Source of the DNA: Pseudomonas parafulva
Lineage (GTDB): Bacteria; Pseudomonadota; Gammaproteobacteria; Pseudomonadales; Pseudomonadaceae
DNA length: 64,000 bases
Reading direction: 5' to 3'
Assembly: GCF_002021815.1 (NCBI RefSeq)
Contig: NZ_CP019952.1
Coordinates: 3,255,001 to 3,319,000 of the forward strand
Shown: positions 7,409 through 15,872 of the stretch, in pieces
Layout of the letters: each line of letters starts with the position of its first letter
Numbering within the stretch: position 1 is the stretch's first letter
Notes under the pieces: model-generated
What the model was told of the DNA's origin: nothing
The model's database searches: none
Seen by the model: the letters and a program-made list of their open reading frames with translations, nothing else
Translations under genes and position numbers: made by a program

Positions 7409-8731
7409 TTACTCGGCCGACGGCTTGCGCTTCTTCAACGGCGCGAGCCCATCGGAGCTGGTCAACGGTGCGTTGGCCCTTGGCTTGGCCGTAGGCTTGC
7501 GCTTGGCACTGGCCTTCTTGTCGCCACCTTTCTTGTCCGTCTTCTTCTTTTTGGTGCTGGCAGCTTTGCCAGACGCCTTGACTTTCTTGGGCCCGCTATA
7601 GGTGCCTTTGACTTCCTTGATGACCCGGCGCTCGAACTGCTGCTTAAGGTAGCGCTCGATGCTGGACATCAGGTTCCAGTCGTTATGGGTGATCAGCGAG
7701 ATCGCCAGGCCTTCGCCCCCGGCGCGCCCGGTACGACCCACACGGTGCACGTATTCATCGCCGCTGCGTGGCATGTCGAAGTTTATGACCAGGTCCAGGC
7801 CGTCGATGTCCAGGCCCCGCGCGGCCACGTCGGTGGCGACCAGCACCTTGGAGCTGCCCTGCTTGAAGCGCTCGATGGCCAGCTTGCGGTCTTTCTGGTC
7901 CTTCTCGCCATGCAGCACGAATGCCTTGACGTCCTTGGCGACCAGGTGGCCATAGATACGGTCAGCCATGGCGCGGGTATTGGAGAAGATGATCGCCTTG
8001 TCGAAGGTTTCGTTGGCCAGCAGCCATTGCACGATCTGCTCTTTGTGCTGGTCATGGTCGGCCGTGATGATCTGCTGGCGGGTGCCCTCGGCCAGCTGCG
8101 ATACGCTGTTGAGCATCAGGTGCTCAGGGTCTTTCAGGACCTTGCCGATCATGTCGCGCAACGCCGCGCCGCCGGTAGTGGCCGAGAACAGCAGGGTCTG
8201 CTCGCGGTTTTCGCATTCTTTGCACAGGCGTTCCATGTCCTCGGCAAAGCCCATGTCGAGCATGCGGTCGGCTTCGTCCAGAATCAGCACCTGGACGTGG
8301 GACAGGTCGAGGTTGCCGGCGTTGAGCTGCTCGAGCAAACGGCCCGGCGTGCCGATCAGCACGTCCGGCACCTTGCGCAGCATGGCGGCCTGTTCCTTGA
8401 AGTCTTCGCCGCCGGTTACAAGGCCCGACTTGATGTAAGTGAACTGCGAGAACAGCTGCACCTGCTTGAGGGTCTGCTGTGCCAGCTCACGGGTGGGCAG
8501 CAGGATCAGCGCGCGAATCTCCACACGGCGCTCGCGCAGATCGACCAGACGATTGAGCAGCGGCAGAACGAACGCCGCCGTCTTGCCACTGCCGGTCTGC
8601 GCGGTGACACGCAGGTCCCGCCCTTGCAGCGCCAGGGGAATGGCGGCGGCCTGCACCGGGGTAGGCTCGACGAAGTTAAGCTCGGCCACGGCTTTGAGCA
8701 GGCGTTCGTGCAAGGCGAATTGGGAGAACAC
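7409..8731 (-). CDS. DEAD-box ATP-dependent RNA helicase
   Basis: The 440-residue product has all core motifs in order: Q motif (FVEPTPVQ), Walker A AQTGSGKT, PTRELAQQ, TPGRLL, DEAD (LILDEADRML), SAT (LFSATTGG), ATDVAARGLD and HRVGRTGRAG. After about residue 370 comes a basic tail of Lys/Ala/Pro repeats (KKVKASGKAASTKKKKTDKKGG), a probable RNA-binding extension. I place the start at GTG 8731 (FSQFALHERLL...) because GAGG sits 8 nt upstream; the TTG at 8749 adds six residues without a ribosome-binding sequence. Such helicases act in ribosome assembly or mRNA decay, often in the cold. The RhlE/SrmB-like subgroup is likely. Confidence 0.9.
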   Translation of the reverse strand: MFSQFALHERLLKAVAELNFVEPTPVQAAAIPLALQGRDLRVTAQTGSGKTAAFVLPLLNRLVDLRERRVEIRALILLPTRELAQQTLKQVQLFSQFTYIKSGLVTGGEDFKEQAAMLRKVPDVLIGTPGRLLEQLNAGNLDLSHVQVLILDEADRMLDMGFAEDMERLCKECENREQTLLFSATTGGAALRDMIGKVLKDPEHLMLNSVSQLAEGTRQQIITADHDQHKEQIVQWLLANETFDKAIIFSNTRAMADRIYGHLVAKDVKAFVLHGEKDQKDRKLAIERFKQGSSKVLVATDVAARGLDIDGLDLVINFDMPRSGDEYVHRVGRTGRAGGEGLAISLITHNDWNLMSSIERYLKQQFERRVIKEVKGTYSGPKKVKASGKAASTKKKKTDKKGGDKKASAKRKPTAKPRANAPLTSSDGLAPLKKRKPSAE

Positions 8732-8871
8732 GGAGGTAACCTCAGGCAAGTACGGAAATCAGCTGCATAGGGTAACGTTTTCTAGCGATTTAGCCGAATT
8801 TCTTTTGGCATGGGGCTGCCCATCCGCGTTCTAATAACGCCTCGTTTGGCAACAAGACTGTAAGCAAGCCC

Positions 8872-10179
8872 ATGGACATCCAACGCTTCTGGCGCGACTC
8901 CCTCGACCTGTGGGGTACCCTCGATCAACACCCCATGCTGCACGCCGCTATCGGCCTGGCCGTACTGCTGGTGATATCGCTGATTCTAGGGCGCCTGGCG
9001 CGCTTTCTGGTGCTGCACGGCGCTCGCCTGCTGGCACGCCAGCCTGCCCTGAAATGGCTCGACGACCTGCGGCACAACAAGGTTTTCCACCGCCTGGCGC
9101 AGACCACACCGTCGCTGGTCCTGCAGTTCGGGCTCAAGCTGGTGCCAGAGTTGTCCGACACCGCCCAGCTTTTTCTGGGCAACCTGGCGTTGGCTTTCAC
9201 GCTGCTGTTCATGACCATGGCCCTGTCGTGCCTGCTCGATGCCCTGCTCGACATCTATGCCCGCACCGAGCACGCCCGCACACGCTCCATCAAGGGCTAT
9301 GTGCAACTGGCCAAGATGATGCTGTGGATCTTCGCGGCCATCGTCATCGTCGCCACCCTTATCGACCGTTCACCGTTGCTACTGCTGTCAGGCCTGGGCG
9401 CGATGTCAGCCGTGCTGCTGTTGGTGTACAAGGACACGCTCTTGTCATTCGTGGCCAGCGTGCAGCTGACCAGCAACGACATGCTGCACGTCGGCGACTG
9501 GATCGAAATGCCCCAGGTCGGCGCCGATGGCGATGTGGTGGACATCACCCTGCACACGGTCAAGGTGCAGAACTTCGACAAGACCATCGTCTCCATCCCC
9601 ACCTGGCGCCTGATGAGCGAATCGTTCCGCAATTACCGTGGCATGCAGCAATCAGGCGGCCGGCGCATCAAGCGCAGCCTGTTCATCGACGCGGCCGGGG
9701 TCCGTTTCCTGACCCGTGAAGAGGAGCAGCGCCTGAGTCAGGTACGCCTGCTGGGTGACTACCTGGCCGGCAAACGTCAGGAGCTGCAAAGCTGGAACGA
9801 AGCCTTGGGGCCGGTGGCGGAACTCTCGGCCAACCGGCGCAAGCTGACCAACATTGGCACCTTCCGCGCCTTCGCATTGGCCTACCTGAGAAACCACCCG
9901 GACGTGCACGCGAACATGACCTGCATGGTCCGCCAGATGCAGACCACGGCAGAAGGCGTGCCGCTGGAGATCTACTGCTTCACCACCACCACGGTGTGGG
10001 CCGAGTACGAGCGCATTCAGGGGGATATCTTCGATTACCTGCTGGCGGTGTTGCCGGAGTTTGGGTTGAGCTTGTATCAGCAGCCCAGTGGCAACGATAT
10101 GCGCGTTGGCCTGGCCGGGCATGTTGCGCCCGTACAGGCGCCGATGTCGCGGCGGGTTGAGGAAATGAGCGAGGCTTGA
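8872..10179 (+). CDS. MscS-family mechanosensitive channel (YbdG-like)
   Basis: The 435-residue protein has an N-terminal block of about five hydrophobic segments (residues about 25-185), ending in the pore-lining-like helix LLLLSGLGAMSAVLLLVYKDTLLSFVASVQL. It is followed by the MscS beta domain (DMLHVGDWIEMPQVGADGDVVDITLHTVKVQNFDKTIVSIPTWRLMSESFRNYRGM). The insertion and long C-terminal part (to residue 400) resemble E. coli YbdG rather than small-conductance MscS. YbdG-type channels give minor conductance during hypo-osmotic shock. It is transcribed alone, divergently from the helicase gene, with 140 nt between the two starts. Confidence 0.88.
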   Translation: MDIQRFWRDSLDLWGTLDQHPMLHAAIGLAVLLVISLILGRLARFLVLHGARLLARQPALKWLDDLRHNKVFHRLAQTTPSLVLQFGLKLVPELSDTAQLFLGNLALAFTLLFMTMALSCLLDALLDIYARTEHARTRSIKGYVQLAKMMLWIFAAIVIVATLIDRSPLLLLSGLGAMSAVLLLVYKDTLLSFVASVQLTSNDMLHVGDWIEMPQVGADGDVVDITLHTVKVQNFDKTIVSIPTWRLMSESFRNYRGMQQSGGRRIKRSLFIDAAGVRFLTREEEQRLSQVRLLGDYLAGKRQELQSWNEALGPVAELSANRRKLTNIGTFRAFALAYLRNHPDVHANMTCMVRQMQTTAEGVPLEIYCFTTTTVWAEYERIQGDIFDYLLAVLPEFGLSLYQQPSGNDMRVGLAGHVAPVQAPMSRRVEEMSEA

Positions 10180-10291
10180 GCCAGGGAGGCTGAGCTCAAG
10201 GCTCGCAAGCCCCTCGAACCAGCCCCGTGCTCTTCGGTCTGATGACCCTGATACCCCCCGTCATCAACACGCACTCACACGGATGTACCCT

Positions 10292-11290
10292 ATGACCGAG
10301 CAAATCATCTACCCGGCCGACGACAACAGCCCTGCCCTTCAAACCGCCATCGCCAATGCGCAGGCCACGTTCAAGTTTTTCTGGCGCGAGCTTTCCTGGG
10401 AGGCACGCCGGATTATCAAGGGCCTGGACATGGCCGCCGTGAAGATGGCTTTTCCGGTCCACGGTGATGATCCGGAACTGCCAACCGTGGAGAACATGTG
10501 GCTCAGCGAGGTGGCGTTCGACGGCGTCTCGATCAGCGGCGTGCTGCTCAACGAACCGGAATGGGCCACGGGCTTCGATGCATCGCAGCGGGTGACGCTG
10601 CCGTTTTCGGCGCTCACCGACTGGATGTACGTGTCTGCCGGCGAGGTCTATGGAGGCTTCACCATCGATGCGATGCGCAGCGAGATGCCCGCAGCCGAAC
10701 GTGCTGAACACGATGCGGCCTGGGGCCTGCAATTTGCTGAGCCCGGCTTCGTGGCGCTCGTACCGGCGCCCAAAGGGCAATCCCAGGTGTTGCTCTCGCG
10801 GGCTCTGGATACGCCGGCCGACGCACAAGCGCTCAAGCAGCTGGAAGAGGCTGACCATCCCATGGCCGTGAACATGGTGGCGCAGGTGCACGATGCACTG
10901 GTGCAACACCCTGCCATGGTCACCGATCCCGATGAGGGCGGTTGGTTGCTGCTGCACCGCGAGACGTTGGCGGGCAACTACCCGGTGGTGAGTGCTCTGC
11001 TTGAGCACGGGGCCGACACCTCGGCGCTCAACTCGTTGGGGCAAACGCCGTTGCAATTGGCCGAGCAGGCAGGATGGCCGCGACTGGTGCGACTGTTGCG
11101 CGGGGAAGAGGCACCGCTGGCAGCGCCGCAAGCCCCTGCCCAGCAGGCGCGATTCGCTGAACCTGACAAGGCGCAGACGCACACCCGGCCACACGCCCAG
11201 ACGCAGCCACGGGAACACAGCCGGTCCCGCTGGATGTTCGTGGCTGGCGTGGTAATCGTGGTGGTCATGATCTGGCTGCTGGCGCGCTAG
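10292..11290 (+). CDS. DUF2314 plus ankyrin-repeat protein with C-terminal membrane anchor
   Basis: The product is 332 residues from ATG 10292 (MTEQIIYPADDN); an ATG at 10283 would add three residues. Residues about 20-150 form a DUF2314 domain (FKFFWRELSWEARR, MWLSEVAFDGVSISGVLLNEPEW, SALTDWMYV). Residues about 220-270 hold one or two ankyrin-like repeats (GGWLLLHRETLAGNYPVVSALLEHGADTSALNSLGQTPLQLAEQAG). A Pro/Gln/His-rich linker leads to a single C-terminal hydrophobic helix (WMFVAGVVIVVVMIWLLAR), so it is probably tail-anchored with the domains in the cytoplasm. Function is unknown; DUF2314 proteins often occur as solitary small proteins, so the fusion is of note. Confidence 0.8.
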   Translation: MTEQIIYPADDNSPALQTAIANAQATFKFFWRELSWEARRIIKGLDMAAVKMAFPVHGDDPELPTVENMWLSEVAFDGVSISGVLLNEPEWATGFDASQRVTLPFSALTDWMYVSAGEVYGGFTIDAMRSEMPAAERAEHDAAWGLQFAEPGFVALVPAPKGQSQVLLSRALDTPADAQALKQLEEADHPMAVNMVAQVHDALVQHPAMVTDPDEGGWLLLHRETLAGNYPVVSALLEHGADTSALNSLGQTPLQLAEQAGWPRLVRLLRGEEAPLAAPQAPAQQARFAEPDKAQTHTRPHAQTQPREHSRSRWMFVAGVVIVVVMIWLLAR

Positions 11291-11320
11291 CGGCCTGCCC
11301 GACGGTCCAGTAGCGATGTC

Positions 11321-11349
11321 GGTGAGGCGTTCTGGACCAGCGCCTCACC
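11321..11349. terminator. Strong hairpin between convergent genes
   Basis: Perfect 9-bp arms GGTGAGGCG and CGCCTCACC with an 11-nt loop lie in the gap between the convergent DUF2314/ankyrin and AEC-transporter genes. No U tract follows on either strand. Confidence 0.4.
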
Positions 11350-11418
11350 TCAGCGTTCTGGGCCCGGCCAGCGTCTTGCTGAACGCGACCCGAATCTGTA
11401 AACGTTTGAACCGCTCAT

Positions 11419-12354
11419 TCATTGCGCATACCCCAATGCGTACAGCAGCGCCGTCAAGGTGAGCAGCGAGACTACCGTTGACCAGAGAATGGTCCTGGAT
11501 ATCAACCCCGCATCCCGGTTGTAGTACTCCGCCAGCATGAACGGCCCAGTGCCGGTGGGCAGCGCGGCCAGCAGCACGGCCGAGGCGGCCCATATCTCGG
11601 GCAGGTGAAACACCTTGTAGGCCAGGACCCAAGTCAGCGCCGGCTGGCCGACCAATTTCAACACTACCAGCGGCCAGGGGCTGGCCTGTGCGCGCGGCTG
11701 TTTCTCTGCCAGAAATGCTCCGAGCGACACCAATGCACAGGGCGTGGTGGCCAATGCGAGCATGTCGAGCAAGTGCATCACCGGTTCGGCCAGCCCCAGC
11801 CCGGTCATGGCCCACGCTGCACCTGCCAGCGGCGCGACGACTAGCGGGTTCTTGGCCAGTGCCCTGAGCACCAGGCCCACGGCGCGGCCGACCTCGGGCT
11901 CATCCTGCAAGCCGATCTCGATCAACATCAGCGACAGAGCAAATACCAGGCAGACCACGATCAACGACGAAATCAGCGCTGGCTGCAAGCCAGGCTGACC
12001 GAACAGCAGCAGGCACAAGGGAATGCCGATGTAGCCGGTATTGGCGTAGCCGGCACTCAGCCCATCGATGCTCGACGCCACTAATCCATGGCCGCCACGC
12101 AGCCGCCACAGCAGGGTAATCGCAAACATCCCCAGCGCCCCGGCGCCAAATGCGGCGATGAACCCAGGGTGCCAGATTTCGGCCCAGGTGGCCGTGGCGG
12201 TGACCTTGAACAGCAAGGCCGGCAGGCACAACCAGACCACCATCTTGTTGATTTCGGCCGCCGCCTTGTCGCCCAATTTGTTGGTGCGGCGGCATAGGTA
12301 GCCGACGATGATCAAGGCGAAGATCGGTGCAACAATCACGAAAACGGTATGCAT
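11419..12354 (-). CDS. AEC-family (auxin efflux carrier-like) transporter
   Basis: This 311-residue protein has about ten membrane helices with the AEC halves visible: N-terminal VFVIVAPIFALIIVGYLCRRTNKL and ALLFKVTATATWAEIW, central GLSAGYANTGYIGIPLCLLLFGQ, and C-terminal LKLVGQPALTWVLAYKVF with LLAALPTGTGPFMLAEYYNRD. Bacterial members export or exchange dicarboxylates and similar anions. The start is ATG 12354, one base after the stop of the upstream EamA gene, so the two transporters form an operon. Substrate unknown. Confidence 0.87.
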   Translation of the reverse strand: MHTVFVIVAPIFALIIVGYLCRRTNKLGDKAAAEINKMVVWLCLPALLFKVTATATWAEIWHPGFIAAFGAGALGMFAITLLWRLRGGHGLVASSIDGLSAGYANTGYIGIPLCLLLFGQPGLQPALISSLIVVCLVFALSLMLIEIGLQDEPEVGRAVGLVLRALAKNPLVVAPLAGAAWAMTGLGLAEPVMHLLDMLALATTPCALVSLGAFLAEKQPRAQASPWPLVVLKLVGQPALTWVLAYKVFHLPEIWAASAVLLAALPTGTGPFMLAEYYNRDAGLISRTILWSTVVSLLTLTALLYALGYAQ

Positions 12355-12355
12355 G

Positions 12356-13231
12356 TCAGGCTTTGCCGGGCATCGGAGCTTGTGCCCGTCCACTGAAACG
12401 GCTTAGCCATACAGATCCCAGAATAATGGCACCGCCTGCCAGAAGCCGTCCAAGCGGTTCATGCTGATTCCAGATCAGCAGGTTGAGCAGCAGCCCCACC
12501 GGCACGTGCAGGTTGTTCATGACGGCAAGTGTGCCACCCGATACCAGGCAAGCCCCCTTGTTCCACCAGTACAGGCCCAGCGCCGTGGGGCAAAGCCCCA
12601 GAAACACCAAGACGCCCCATTGCACCGGGGTGCTGGGCAGGTGTGCGCTGTTGCCGAACAACACGAACGCCGGTAGGACCACCAACAGCGCCCCCAGGTA
12701 GAAATAGCCAAACCGTGCATAGTGCGGCAGGTCGCTGGGGAACCGGGCAACTAGATGCCGATACAACACTTGGCCCGCGGCATACGTGAAGTTGGCCAAC
12801 TGCAGCAACAGGAAGCCCATGAAAAATTCGCCACTGATGCTGTCGAAGCGAATCACCGCAGCTCCGGCCACAGCCACCAGCGCTGCCACCAGCGCCCATG
12901 GGTTGAACCGCCGATTCATGGCGTCTTCGATCAGAGTCACGTGCAGCGGTGTAAGAATGGTGAACAGCAACACCTCGGGTACGCTGAGCACGCGAAAGCT
13001 CAAGTAAAGGCACACGTAGGTGATGCCGTACTGCAAGGCGCCTATCAGCAGCATCGAGCGCACAAAACGCGGTTCTACTTGCCGCCATCGGGTCAACGGC
13101 AGAAAGACCAAGCCCGCCAGCACCACGCGGGCAAGCACGGCAAAATAACTGTCGACGTGACCGGCCAGATACTCGCCTATCAAGCTGAAAGAGAACGCCT
13201 GGATAAGCGCGACGATGATCAGATAGCCCAT
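12356..13231 (-). CDS. EamA/DMT-superfamily permease
   Basis: This 291-residue carrier has about ten hydrophobic helices. It begins MGYLIIVALIQAFSFSLIGEYL and carries the second-repeat signature GFLLLQLANFTYAAGQVLYRHL and LGLCPTALGLYWWNKGACLV. It resembles the carboxylate/amino acid/amine exporter subgroup. It is the first gene of a two-gene minus-strand unit with the AEC carrier (1-nt spacing), suggesting joint efflux, perhaps of related organic acids; that is inference. It lies immediately downstream of the rpsA terminator, where ihfB is found in other pseudomonads. Confidence 0.85.
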   Translation of the reverse strand: MGYLIIVALIQAFSFSLIGEYLAGHVDSYFAVLARVVLAGLVFLPLTRWRQVEPRFVRSMLLIGALQYGITYVCLYLSFRVLSVPEVLLFTILTPLHVTLIEDAMNRRFNPWALVAALVAVAGAAVIRFDSISGEFFMGFLLLQLANFTYAAGQVLYRHLVARFPSDLPHYARFGYFYLGALLVVLPAFVLFGNSAHLPSTPVQWGVLVFLGLCPTALGLYWWNKGACLVSGGTLAVMNNLHVPVGLLLNLLIWNQHEPLGRLLAGGAIILGSVWLSRFSGRAQAPMPGKA

Positions 13232-13336
13232 GGTTGTCTCTCGAAAATCAAGGTCGGGACCTTAGCGGGTTGAGGCAAGCGAGTTCAACCACGAAAAACG
13301 TAGGGTCACACCCCAAGCAGGCGCAGATAACGCCCA

Positions 13337-13367
13337 TAAAAAAGGGCGACCCGAGGGTCGCCCTTTC
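13337..13367 (-). terminator. Rho-independent terminator of rpsA
   Basis: On the minus strand AAGGGCGACCC, a 4-nt TCGG loop and GGTCGCCCTT are followed by TTTT and an AT-rich stretch, 18 nt past the rpsA stop. The hairpin reads well in both directions (AAAAAAG on the other side), but only rpsA enters it. Confidence 0.85.
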
Positions 13368-13384
13368 TACCGATCAAACAGAAC

Positions 13385-15061
13385 TCAGTTCTGCTTGGCC
13401 ATTGCTTCGCGCAGCAGCGCAGCCATGGTGGTATCGGCAGCCGCTTCCGGAGCGTTTTTCAGGCTCTGGATGGCTTCACGCTCTTCAGCGTCGTCCTTGG
13501 ACTTGATCGACAGGCTGATGACACGCGATTTGCGGTCAACGCTGATGATCTTGGCTTCGATCTCTTCGCCTTCCTTCAGAACGTTACGCGCGTCTTCAAC
13601 GCGGTCACGGCTGATTTCGGAAGCTTTCAGAGTGGCTTCGATGTCGTCAGCCAGGGTGACGATGGCACCTTTGGCGTCAACTTCTTTCACGATGCCCTTG
13701 ACGATAGCGCCCTTGTCATTGACAGCAACGAAGTTGGAGAACGGATCGTCTTCCAGCTGCTTGATGCCCAGGGAGATGCGCTCGCGCTCTGGATCGACCG
13801 ACAGGATGACGGTTTCCAGCTCGTCGCCCTTCTTGAAACGACGTACGGCTTCTTCGCCGGTTTCGTTCCAGGAGATGTCGGACAGGTGAACCAGACCGTC
13901 GATGCCGCCGTCCAGACCGATGAAGATACCGAAGTCGGTGATCGACTTGATGGTACCGGTGATCTTGTCACCCTTGTTGAACTGGCCGGAGAAGTCTTCC
14001 CATGGGTTGGACTTGCACTGCTTGATGCCCAGGGAGATACGACGACGCTCTTCGTCGATGTCCAGAACCATGACTTCCACTTCGTCGCCAACCTGAACGA
14101 CTTTCGACGGGTGGATGTTCTTGTTGGTCCAGTCCATTTCAGAAACGTGTACCAGACCTTCAACGCCTTCTTCCAGCTCAGCGAAGCAGCCGTAGTCGGT
14201 CAGGTTGGTTACGCGAGCCTGTACGCGAGTACCTTCTGGGTAACGGGCAGTGATAGCTACCCACGGATCTTCGCCCATCTGCTTCAGACCCAGCGAAACG
14301 CGGTTGCGCTCGCGGTCGAACTTCAGAACGCGTACGTCGACTTCGTCGCCAACGTTAACGATTTCCGATGGGTGCTTGATACGCTTCCAAGCCATGTCGG
14401 TGATGTGCAGCAGGCCGTCGATACCGCCCAGGTCCACGAATGCGCCGTAGTCGGTGAGGTTCTTGACGATACCTTTGACTTGCTGGCCTTCCTGCAGGGT
14501 TTCCAGCAGGGCTTCGCGCTCGGCGGAGTTCTCGGCTTCCAGCACGCTGCGACGGGAAACGACAACGTTGTTGCGCTTCTGGTCGAGCTTGATGACCTTG
14601 AATTCCAGCTCTTTGCCTTCCAGGTGGGTGGTGTCGCGCACTGGGCGGACATCAACCAGGGAGCCCGGCAGGAACGCACGGATGCCGTTAACGTCGACAG
14701 TGAAGCCGCCCTTAACCTTACCGTTGATAACGCCCTTGACCACTTCTTCGGCGGCGAAAGCTGCTTCCAGAACAATCCAGCACTCGGCGCGCTTGGCTTT
14801 TTCACGGGACAGCTTGGTTTCGCCAAAGCCGTCTTCGACCGCGTCCAGCGCAACGTGCACTTCGTCACCGACCTTGATGGTCAGCTCGCCAGCTTCGTTG
14901 TAGAACTGCTCGAGCGGGATGACGCCCTCGGACTTCAGGCCAGCGTGTACGGTAACCCAGTCGCCGTCGATGTCGACAACGATACCGGTGATGATCGCAC
15001 CCGGCTGAAGATTGAGGGTTTTCAGGCTTTCTTCAAAGAGTTCTGCAAAGCTTTCGCTCAT
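13385..15061 (-). CDS. rpsA: 30S ribosomal protein S1
   Basis: The 558-residue product, starting at ATG 15061 ([16 protein letters not shown]), has six S1 RNA-binding repeats. Conserved repeat cores such as [35 protein letters not shown] and [28 protein letters not shown] are plain, and the last repeat is followed by a short tail ending [12 protein letters not shown]1 recruits mRNA to the 30S subunit. The gene follows cmk, as in most gammaproteobacteria. Its 124-nt leader includes a hairpin (CCACATT/AATGTGG at 15101-15120) that may relate to the autogenous control known for S1. The usual downstream ihfB is absent here. Confidence 0.98.
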   Translation of the reverse strand: MSESFAELFEESLKTLNLQPGAIITGIVVDIDGDWVTVHAGLKSEGVIPLEQFYNEAGELTIKVGDEVHVALDAVEDGFGETKLSREKAKRAECWIVLEAAFAAEEVVKGVINGKVKGGFTVDVNGIRAFLPGSLVDVRPVRDTTHLEGKELEFKVIKLDQKRNNVVVSRRSVLEAENSAEREALLETLQEGQQVKGIVKNLTDYGAFVDLGGIDGLLHITDMAWKRIKHPSEIVNVGDEVDVRVLKFDRERNRVSLGLKQMGEDPWVAITARYPEGTRVQARVTNLTDYGCFAELEEGVEGLVHVSEMDWTNKNIHPSKVVQVGDEVEVMVLDIDEERRRISLGIKQCKSNPWEDFSGQFNKGDKITGTIKSITDFGIFIGLDGGIDGLVHLSDISWNETGEEAVRRFKKGDELETVILSVDPERERISLGIKQLEDDPFSNFVAVNDKGAIVKGIVKEVDAKGAIVTLADDIEATLKASEISRDRVEDARNVLKEGEEIEAKIISVDRKSRVISLSIKSKDDAEEREAIQSLKNAPEAAADTTMAALLREAMAKQN

Positions 15062-15100
15062 TTTAATTCCTGTAGATTCGGGCGAAACAGACGCCCATCG

Positions 15101-15120
15101 CCACATTCCAGACAATGTGG
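15101..15120 (-). promoter_or_regulatory. Hairpin in the rpsA leader
   Basis: A perfect 7-bp stem (CCACATT/AATGTGG, 6-nt loop) lies 40 nt upstream of the rpsA start. S1 is known to repress its own translation through leader structure in other bacteria; whether this hairpin takes part is inference. Confidence 0.35.
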
Positions 15121-15185
15121 GTTTCGTTTAGATAAAGGAAAGCGGGCAGGACGTTGACTGGTGCCCCTGCCTGCCTTCCTGGTTA

Positions 15186-15872
15186 TCAGAGGAGATCGCG
15201 CAAGGCGAGCTCGCTCCTGATACGTTGCAACACCTGCTCGATGGACAACTCGGTTGAGTCCAACTGAATGGCGTCGGCCGCAGGTTTTAGCGGGGCCACT
15301 GCACGTTGGGTGTCGCGCTCGTCACGCGCACGAATCTCATCCAGCAGACTCGACAGACTAACATCTTCACCCTTGCCCTTCAACTGAAGGTAACGACGGC
15401 GAGCACGTTCCTCGGCACTGGCGGTCAGAAACACCTTCAGCGGCGCGTCCGGAAACACCACCGTGCCCATGTCACGACCGTCGGCAATCAGGCCTGGCGC
15501 CTCGCGAAAGGCGCGCTGGCGCACCAGCAGTGCATCACGCACCGCAGGCAGCGAAGCGACCATCGAAGCGCCGGCACCGACGGTTTCGGTGCGGATCACG
15601 TTGCTGACATCCTCACCCTCGAGAATGATCTGCTGCAGTTTACCGGGCTCGGCGGCAATGAATTGCACATCCAGATGGGCGGCAAGTTGGGTCAGCAGTT
15701 CCTCATTTGTCAGGTCCACGCCGTGGTTGCTGGCATTGAAGGCCAGCAGACGGTACAGCGCGCCCGAATCCAGCAGCCGCCAACCCAGCTCGCGTGCCAT
15801 CAGACCGGCCACGGTCCCCTTGCCGGAACCACTGGGTCCATCAATGGTGATGACCGGCGTCAAGGTGCTCAC
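15186..15872 (-). CDS. cmk: Cytidylate kinase
   Basis: The 228-residue enzyme phosphorylates CMP/dCMP with ATP. The P-loop is at residues 11-19 ([10 protein letters not shown]), the CMP-specific region includes [13 protein letters not shown], and [16 protein letters not shown] and [19 protein letters not shown] follow in the expected order. It starts at GTG 15872, overlapping the stop of tyrA-aroA by 3 nt (GTGA), which indicates translational coupling. It sits between aroA and rpsA, the standard arrangement. Confidence 0.97.
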   Translation of the reverse strand: MSTLTPVITIDGPSGSGKGTVAGLMARELGWRLLDSGALYRLLAFNASNHGVDLTNEELLTQLAAHLDVQFIAAEPGKLQQIILEGEDVSNVIRTETVGAGASMVASLPAVRDALLVRQRAFREAPGLIADGRDMGTVVFPDAPLKVFLTASAEERARRRYLQLKGKGEDVSLSSLLDEIRARDERDTQRAVAPLKPAADAIQLDSTELSIEQVLQRIRSELALRDLL

